Origin: Pyxidicoccus trucidator
GTDB lineage: Bacteria > Myxococcota > Myxococcia > Myxococcales > Myxococcaceae
Assembly: GCF_010894435.1 (NCBI RefSeq)
Contig: NZ_JAAIXZ010000032.1
Location: 1-64,000, forward strand
Reading direction: 5' to 3'
Length of the DNA stretch: 64,000 nt
A model generated the notes under the pieces. It did no database searches. It saw only the letters and a program-made list of their open reading frames with translations, and was not told the DNA's origin. Positions within the stretch are counted from its first letter, which is position 1; each line of letters opens with the position of its first letter. Of the stretch, positions 60,594 to 64,000 are shown piece by piece. Both the position numbers and the translations under genes were made by a program.

Positions 60594-62180
60594 ATGAAGA
60601 CGATGTCTGATTTCAGCTCGCGAGCTTCCAGGCAGCACGAAGGGTGGGGCGCGCTCCGCCGGGCCACGAAGGTCTCCGCCGTGCTGGCCGGAGTCCTGGG
60701 CCTGGTGGGGTGCTCACCCGAGCAGGCAGTCGAGGCCGAGCCGGAGACGGCGCGCGGCGCCAGCCTGGGACTCACGCAGAGCGGCTCGGGGCTGCTCCAT
60801 CGCTACAGCTTCGACACCGACGGGCGCGACTCGGTGAGCGGGGCGAACGGAGCGCTGCTGGGAGGGGCCTCCGTCGTCGTCAATGGCGAGGTGACGCTCA
60901 ACGGTGGGGGTGGCTATGTGAGCCTGCCCATCGGCGGGACGATCGCCAGCCTCCAGGATGCGACCTTCGAGGCCTGGGTGAAGTGGGATTCCGCCGTGGG
61001 ACAGACGTGGGCACGCATCTTCGACTTCAACGATGGCGTGTGGAACAAGACCCTGTTCCTCACCCCGATGAACGGCCGCTTCGACTCGGGGCCAGCGACC
61101 GGCACGCCGCGCTTCAGCATCACCACCACCGCCATGGGCGGAGAGCAACAGGCCACGAGCGCGAGCGGGTTTCCCGTGGGCGTGCTCGCGCACGTGGCGG
61201 TGACGCTGGACAGCGTGACGGGGCTCACCCGCCTGTACGTCAACGGCGGGCTGGTGGCGGAGAAGGCGTCCACGACGCTCACCCCGGCGAGCCTGGGCAC
61301 CCCCGTGAACAGCTGGCTGGGCCGCTCCCTCCATCCGGCCGACCCCTTCTTCAAGGGTACGTTCTCCGAGTTCCGCGTCTACGGCGCGGCGCTGTCGCCG
61401 ACCCGCATCACCGACAGCTACAACGCCGGTCCGGACGCCGCGATGGCCCCCAGTGAGGCCTACGTGGTCACCGACGGGCGACTCGATGTCGCGGGCGTGG
61501 CGGCGGACACCACGAGCGTGTACTGGGTCGAGAACCGGCCCTCGGGGCTGGTGATGAAGGCTTCGCTCTCCACCGGCAGCGCGCAGGTGCTCGCCTCCGG
61601 CCGCTCCCACCCGATTGCCGTGGCCACGGATGGCCTGTACGTCTACTGGGCCGAAGCCGGAGGGAGCATCTTCAAGCTGCCCGTCAACGGCGGGGCCATC
61701 ACCCTGATGGCCTCGGGACTTCCGGCCCCCGAGAGCCTGGTCACGGATGGCGCCTTCCTCTACTTCCAGCTCCGCTGGCAGCAGGGCATCAACGGGTGGA
61801 TCTACCGGATGCCCGTGCAGGGCGGCACGCCCACCTCGCTTCTCGCCGAGGAGCTGGTCGGGCCGATGACCGTCGATGGCGGCCACCTCTACTGGATGGC
61901 GCCGGGAGGCTACATCGTGAAGGCCCTCAAGACCGGTGGCCCGACGGCGTCACTCTGGAACGCGTCGCTCAGCACCACGGGCCTCGCCAGTGATGGGCAG
62001 CACCTCTACATCGCGGAGAACACGAGCCCCTACGACATCCTCCAGCTTCCCGTAGGGGGGGGCCAGTGGGCGCCGGCGGTCGTCGTCCGGTGGGGCAGCA
62101 TCACCCGCCTGGCCGTGGGGCCCAGCCGCGTCGTCTGGGCCGACTCCAGCCTTGGGGCCATCATGGCCAAGGGCAAGTAG
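60594..62180 (+). CDS. LamG-domain lipoprotein with beta-propeller-like C-terminus
   Basis: 528 residues from ATG 60594 with AGGTGA upstream. A long n-region precedes a lipobox (VLGLVGC, Cys40). Residues about 65-285 form a concanavalin/LamG domain (LLHRYSFDTDGRDSVSGANG, ATFEAWVKWDSAVGQTWARI, VAVTLDSVTGLTRLYVNGGL, GTFSEFRVYGAALSPTRI), a carbohydrate- or protein-binding fold. The rest has repeated DGLYVYWAEAGGSIFKLPVNGG-like blades (also DGAFLYFQL, DGGHLYWMAPGG, DGQHLYIAEN), suggesting a beta-propeller. It is a surface lipoprotein likely controlled by the adjacent sigma-54 activator. Confidence 0.85.
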   Translation: MKTMSDFSSRASRQHEGWGALRRATKVSAVLAGVLGLVGCSPEQAVEAEPETARGASLGLTQSGSGLLHRYSFDTDGRDSVSGANGALLGGASVVVNGEVTLNGGGGYVSLPIGGTIASLQDATFEAWVKWDSAVGQTWARIFDFNDGVWNKTLFLTPMNGRFDSGPATGTPRFSITTTAMGGEQQATSASGFPVGVLAHVAVTLDSVTGLTRLYVNGGLVAEKASTTLTPASLGTPVNSWLGRSLHPADPFFKGTFSEFRVYGAALSPTRITDSYNAGPDAAMAPSEAYVVTDGRLDVAGVAADTTSVYWVENRPSGLVMKASLSTGSAQVLASGRSHPIAVATDGLYVYWAEAGGSIFKLPVNGGAITLMASGLPAPESLVTDGAFLYFQLRWQQGINGWIYRMPVQGGTPTSLLAEELVGPMTVDGGHLYWMAPGGYIVKALKTGGPTASLWNASLSTTGLASDGQHLYIAENTSPYDILQLPVGGGQWAPAVVVRWGSITRLAVGPSRVVWADSSLGAIMAKGK

Positions 62181-62190
62181 GCGATGACGC

Positions 62191-62220
62191 CGGGCCGGCG
62201 GGGGGCTCCTCGCCGGCCCG
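62191..62220. terminator. Bidirectional hairpin between convergent genes
   Basis: CGGGCCGGCG (62191-62200) pairs perfectly with CGCCGGCCCG (62211-62220) across a 10-nt loop between the convergent LamG and DUF885 genes. No T-run follows. Confidence 0.7.
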
Positions 62221-62240
62221 GTGACGCCGCGGTCCTCTCC

Positions 62241-64000
62241 TCAATGAGAGGCCGGGGGCGCGCTGTCCTCGCCGAGCAGCAGCCGGCGGACGATGGGCAC
62301 GGGCGGGTAGCCGTAGGAGACCACCTCGTCGTGGAAGCGCCGCAGGGTGAAGTCCTTGCCCCACTTCGCCCTCGCCTCCTCGCGCAGCTCCATCAGCAGC
62401 TTCTTGCCCAGCGCGTAGACGAGGTACGTGGGGTCCGACGTGCCACGGCGGGCCTCGCGCTCCGCGTTGATGCGCGTCATGAACGCCTCCTCCTCGAAGA
62501 GGCGCACCGCCTGCTCGTACGTCATGCCCCGCGTGTGCAGCGACAGGCCCACCACGTAGCGCGCCAGCCGCTGGAGGTAGAGCGCGAGCTGGTTCAGCCG
62601 CAGCCGGTCCGCCTGCACCCCCGTGCCGCCGTAGCCCTCGTCCAGCATCATCTGCTCCGTGTACAGGCCCCAGCCCTCGCTGAAGGAGCCCGAGCCCATC
62701 AGCTTGCGCACCTTCGACTCCACGCGGTTCGTCCACAGGAACTGCACGTAGTGGCCCGGGTACGCTTCGTGGATGGAGACGAGGTGCAGCGCATAGCGGT
62801 TGTAGAAGCTCATGTGCTGCGTCGTCTGCTCGGCGCTCCACGCCGGGTCCGGCGGTGTCACGTAGTAGTACGCCTCCGTCGCCTTCTTCTCGAACGGGCC
62901 CGGCGTGCTCATGCTCGCGAAGGACAGCGCCCGGTTGAAGGACGGCGTCTCCGCCACTCGCGCGCGGACTTCGCTGGGCACGGTGATGATGCGCTTGTCG
63001 ATGAGGAACTGGCGGATCTCCTCCAGCGTCGCCGTCGTCGTCGCCACCAGCTCCGCCGGGGCCGGGTGGTCCTTGCCCAGCTCCCGGTACACGTCCATCG
63101 GCGCCTTGCCCGGCCCGAGCCGCCCCGCCACCTCGCGGAACTGCTGCTGGGTGAATTGGATTTCCGACCGGCCCCACGCCAGCAGCGAGTCGATGCTCTC
63201 CGTCACGCCCTCCTCGTACTGGAGCTTCTTCCGGTACGTCTCCTCGCCGATGGCGAACTCACCCTGCGAGCGCGGCAGCAAATCTTCCTTCAGGAACTTC
63301 GTGTACCCGTCGATGGCCTCCAGGCAGCGGGCCTGCTCCTTCTTGAAGGCTGCTTGCAGCGCGGCGTCCTTCACCGGCGCGAAGGCCTGGGGCAGCGTCT
63401 GCGCGTAGAGCGCCCGCGTGCCCTTCACCTGCTCCAGCGCGATTTCCGTCCAGAGCTTCGGCGGGTTCTTCAGGCTCGCCTGCGCCGCCGCGAAGACCTC
63501 GGGCACCACCGCCATGCGCTTCACCGCCGAGCCCATCCGCTGCTCCAGCGGCGCGAAGTCGCGGTTGATGAGCTGGAACACCGCTCCCGAGGCGAAGCCC
63601 AGGTACGTGTTCGGGTTGCGCTCCCACGAGCGCACCTCCTCCAGCTCCAGGATGCGCGAGCGGAAGTGGTTCTCCAGGATGTCGTAGTCCGCCTTGTCCA
63701 GCGGCGGCAGCGCGGCGCGGTCCACCGCCGTCGGCAGCGCCGCGAGCCGGTCCTTCAGGTACGCCAGGTGCGTGGCGCGCTCCTCGGGACGGAAGTTGCG
63801 CAGCTCTCCGTCGTAGGTGTGCACACCCGCCGACGTGGCCGCCATCGGCGAGCGGCGGAAGTGCTCCTCGAAGTGCGCGTCCACGAAGGCGCGCAGCGCC
63901 ACCTGGGCCGGGGACAGCGTGAGGGCCGCGGCCTGGGAGCCGAGGGCGGACTCCGCCTGGGCCGACGGGCGCGAGGGGGTGCAGCCTGGGGACAGCAGCA
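62241..64000 (-). CDS. DUF885 family lipoprotein, 5' end outside window
   Basis: The frame stays open to the window edge. The first visible residues, LLSPGCTPSRPS, contain a lipobox-like SPGC, so the start codon lies just beyond position 64000 and the protein is an exported lipoprotein; the GTG at 63902 is internal. The rest is the DUF885 fold, related to metallopeptidases: FVDAHFEEHFRRSPMAATSA at the start, YRKKLQYEEGVTESIDSLLA, the metal motif SIHEAYPGHYVQFLW (HExxxGH) and GSFSEGWGLYTEQMMLDEGY. It probably hydrolyses peptides or small amides in the periplasm. About 20-30 residues are missing. Confidence 0.9.
   Translation of the reverse strand, partial: LLSPGCTPSRPSAQAESALGSQAAALTLSPAQVALRAFVDAHFEEHFRRSPMAATSAGVHTYDGELRNFRPEERATHLAYLKDRLAALPTAVDRAALPPLDKADYDILENHFRSRILELEEVRSWERNPNTYLGFASGAVFQLINRDFAPLEQRMGSAVKRMAVVPEVFAAAQASLKNPPKLWTEIALEQVKGTRALYAQTLPQAFAPVKDAALQAAFKKEQARCLEAIDGYTKFLKEDLLPRSQGEFAIGEETYRKKLQYEEGVTESIDSLLAWGRSEIQFTQQQFREVAGRLGPGKAPMDVYRELGKDHPAPAELVATTTATLEEIRQFLIDKRIITVPSEVRARVAETPSFNRALSFASMSTPGPFEKKATEAYYYVTPPDPAWSAEQTTQHMSFYNRYALHLVSIHEAYPGHYVQFLWTNRVESKVRKLMGSGSFSEGWGLYTEQMMLDEGYGGTGVQADRLRLNQLALYLQRLARYVVGLSLHTRGMTYEQAVRLFEEEAFMTRINAEREARRGTSDPTYLVYALGKKLLMELREEARAKWGKDFTLRRFHDEVVSYGYPPVPIVRRLLLGEDSAPPASH

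Noticed and set aside
63900-63902. GTG start of the DUF885 gene at 63902
   Set aside because: The frame continues upstream with a lipobox (SPGC) near the window edge, so the true start lies outside.

Overview
The window is high-GC DNA with the gene content of a predatory myxobacterium of the Myxococcaceae (Myxococcus, Corallococcus or Pyxidicoccus type). The main reasons are: a DUSAM-domain protein and a DUF6310/DUF5953-like pair, families I know only from myxobacteria; an alternative complex III respiratory operon; many small lipoproteins; a Ser/Thr kinase with a large repeat-rich extension; and an FHA-type sigma-54 activator. No rRNA, intact tRNA, insertion sequence or CRISPR array is visible. 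Species cannot be fixed from the sequence alone.

Layout. 1-2800: the 3' end of a type VI secretion VgrG with a carrier-like C-terminal domain, an AT-richer candidate cargo gene, and a small membrane protein. 2810-7596: glycerate kinase coupled to a lipoprotein, a YkgJ-type cysteine-cluster protein, an RlmI-type rRNA methyltransferase, a tail-anchored protein and FxsA. 7624-13210: a leftward run (isochorismatase-like hydrolase, amidohydrolase, MFS exporter, two coupled XapX proteins) divergent from a NarL-type response regulator. 13229-17099: an HGSNAT-like membrane protein, a DUF2279 protein whose reading frame runs antisense through a small 2Fe-2S-type gene, a di-heme peroxidase and a membrane protein. 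17303-26183: an eight-gene alternative complex III operon (di-heme cytochrome, NarI-like subunit, ActA-F) with 4-nt overlaps from ActB to ActF and a strong terminator.

26184-31990 is an accessory stretch: a degenerate 22-nt minisatellite, a lipoprotein nuclease-like toxin with a coupled candidate immunity gene (SitA/SitI-like), a tRNA/tmRNA-like 3' remnant, a hexapeptide-repeat membrane protein and several lipoproteins. 32061-46559 holds a subtilisin-like lipoprotein protease, a semialdehyde dehydrogenase, a Cys-rich repeat lipoprotein, a 1597-residue multidomain protein with a nucleotidyltransferase-like C-terminal motif and a small possible partner, a Gfo/Idh/MocA oxidoreductase, a SEC-C protein and an acyl-CoA ligase. 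46582-54240 has a DUF1111 di-heme protein, a secreted protein, a TetR regulator divergent from a thiolase, and a second TetR coupled to an alpha/beta hydrolase. Just after the thiolase, a DUSAM + Cys-rich lipoprotein cassette is bracketed by two 118-bp copies of the thiolase 3' end, so it looks like an insertion that split a thiolase/isomerase operon.

54374-64000 holds the kinase, then a compact sigma-54 module: the FHA-type activator is flanked by two target-like genes (a lipoprotein and a LamG lipoprotein), each with a well-spaced -24/-12 promoter, and one has tandem palindromes at enhancer distance. A DUF885 lipoprotein runs off the right edge. The strongest candidates for under-described biology are the duplicated-end DUSAM cassette, the SitA-like pair, the sigma-54 module and the 1597-residue protein.
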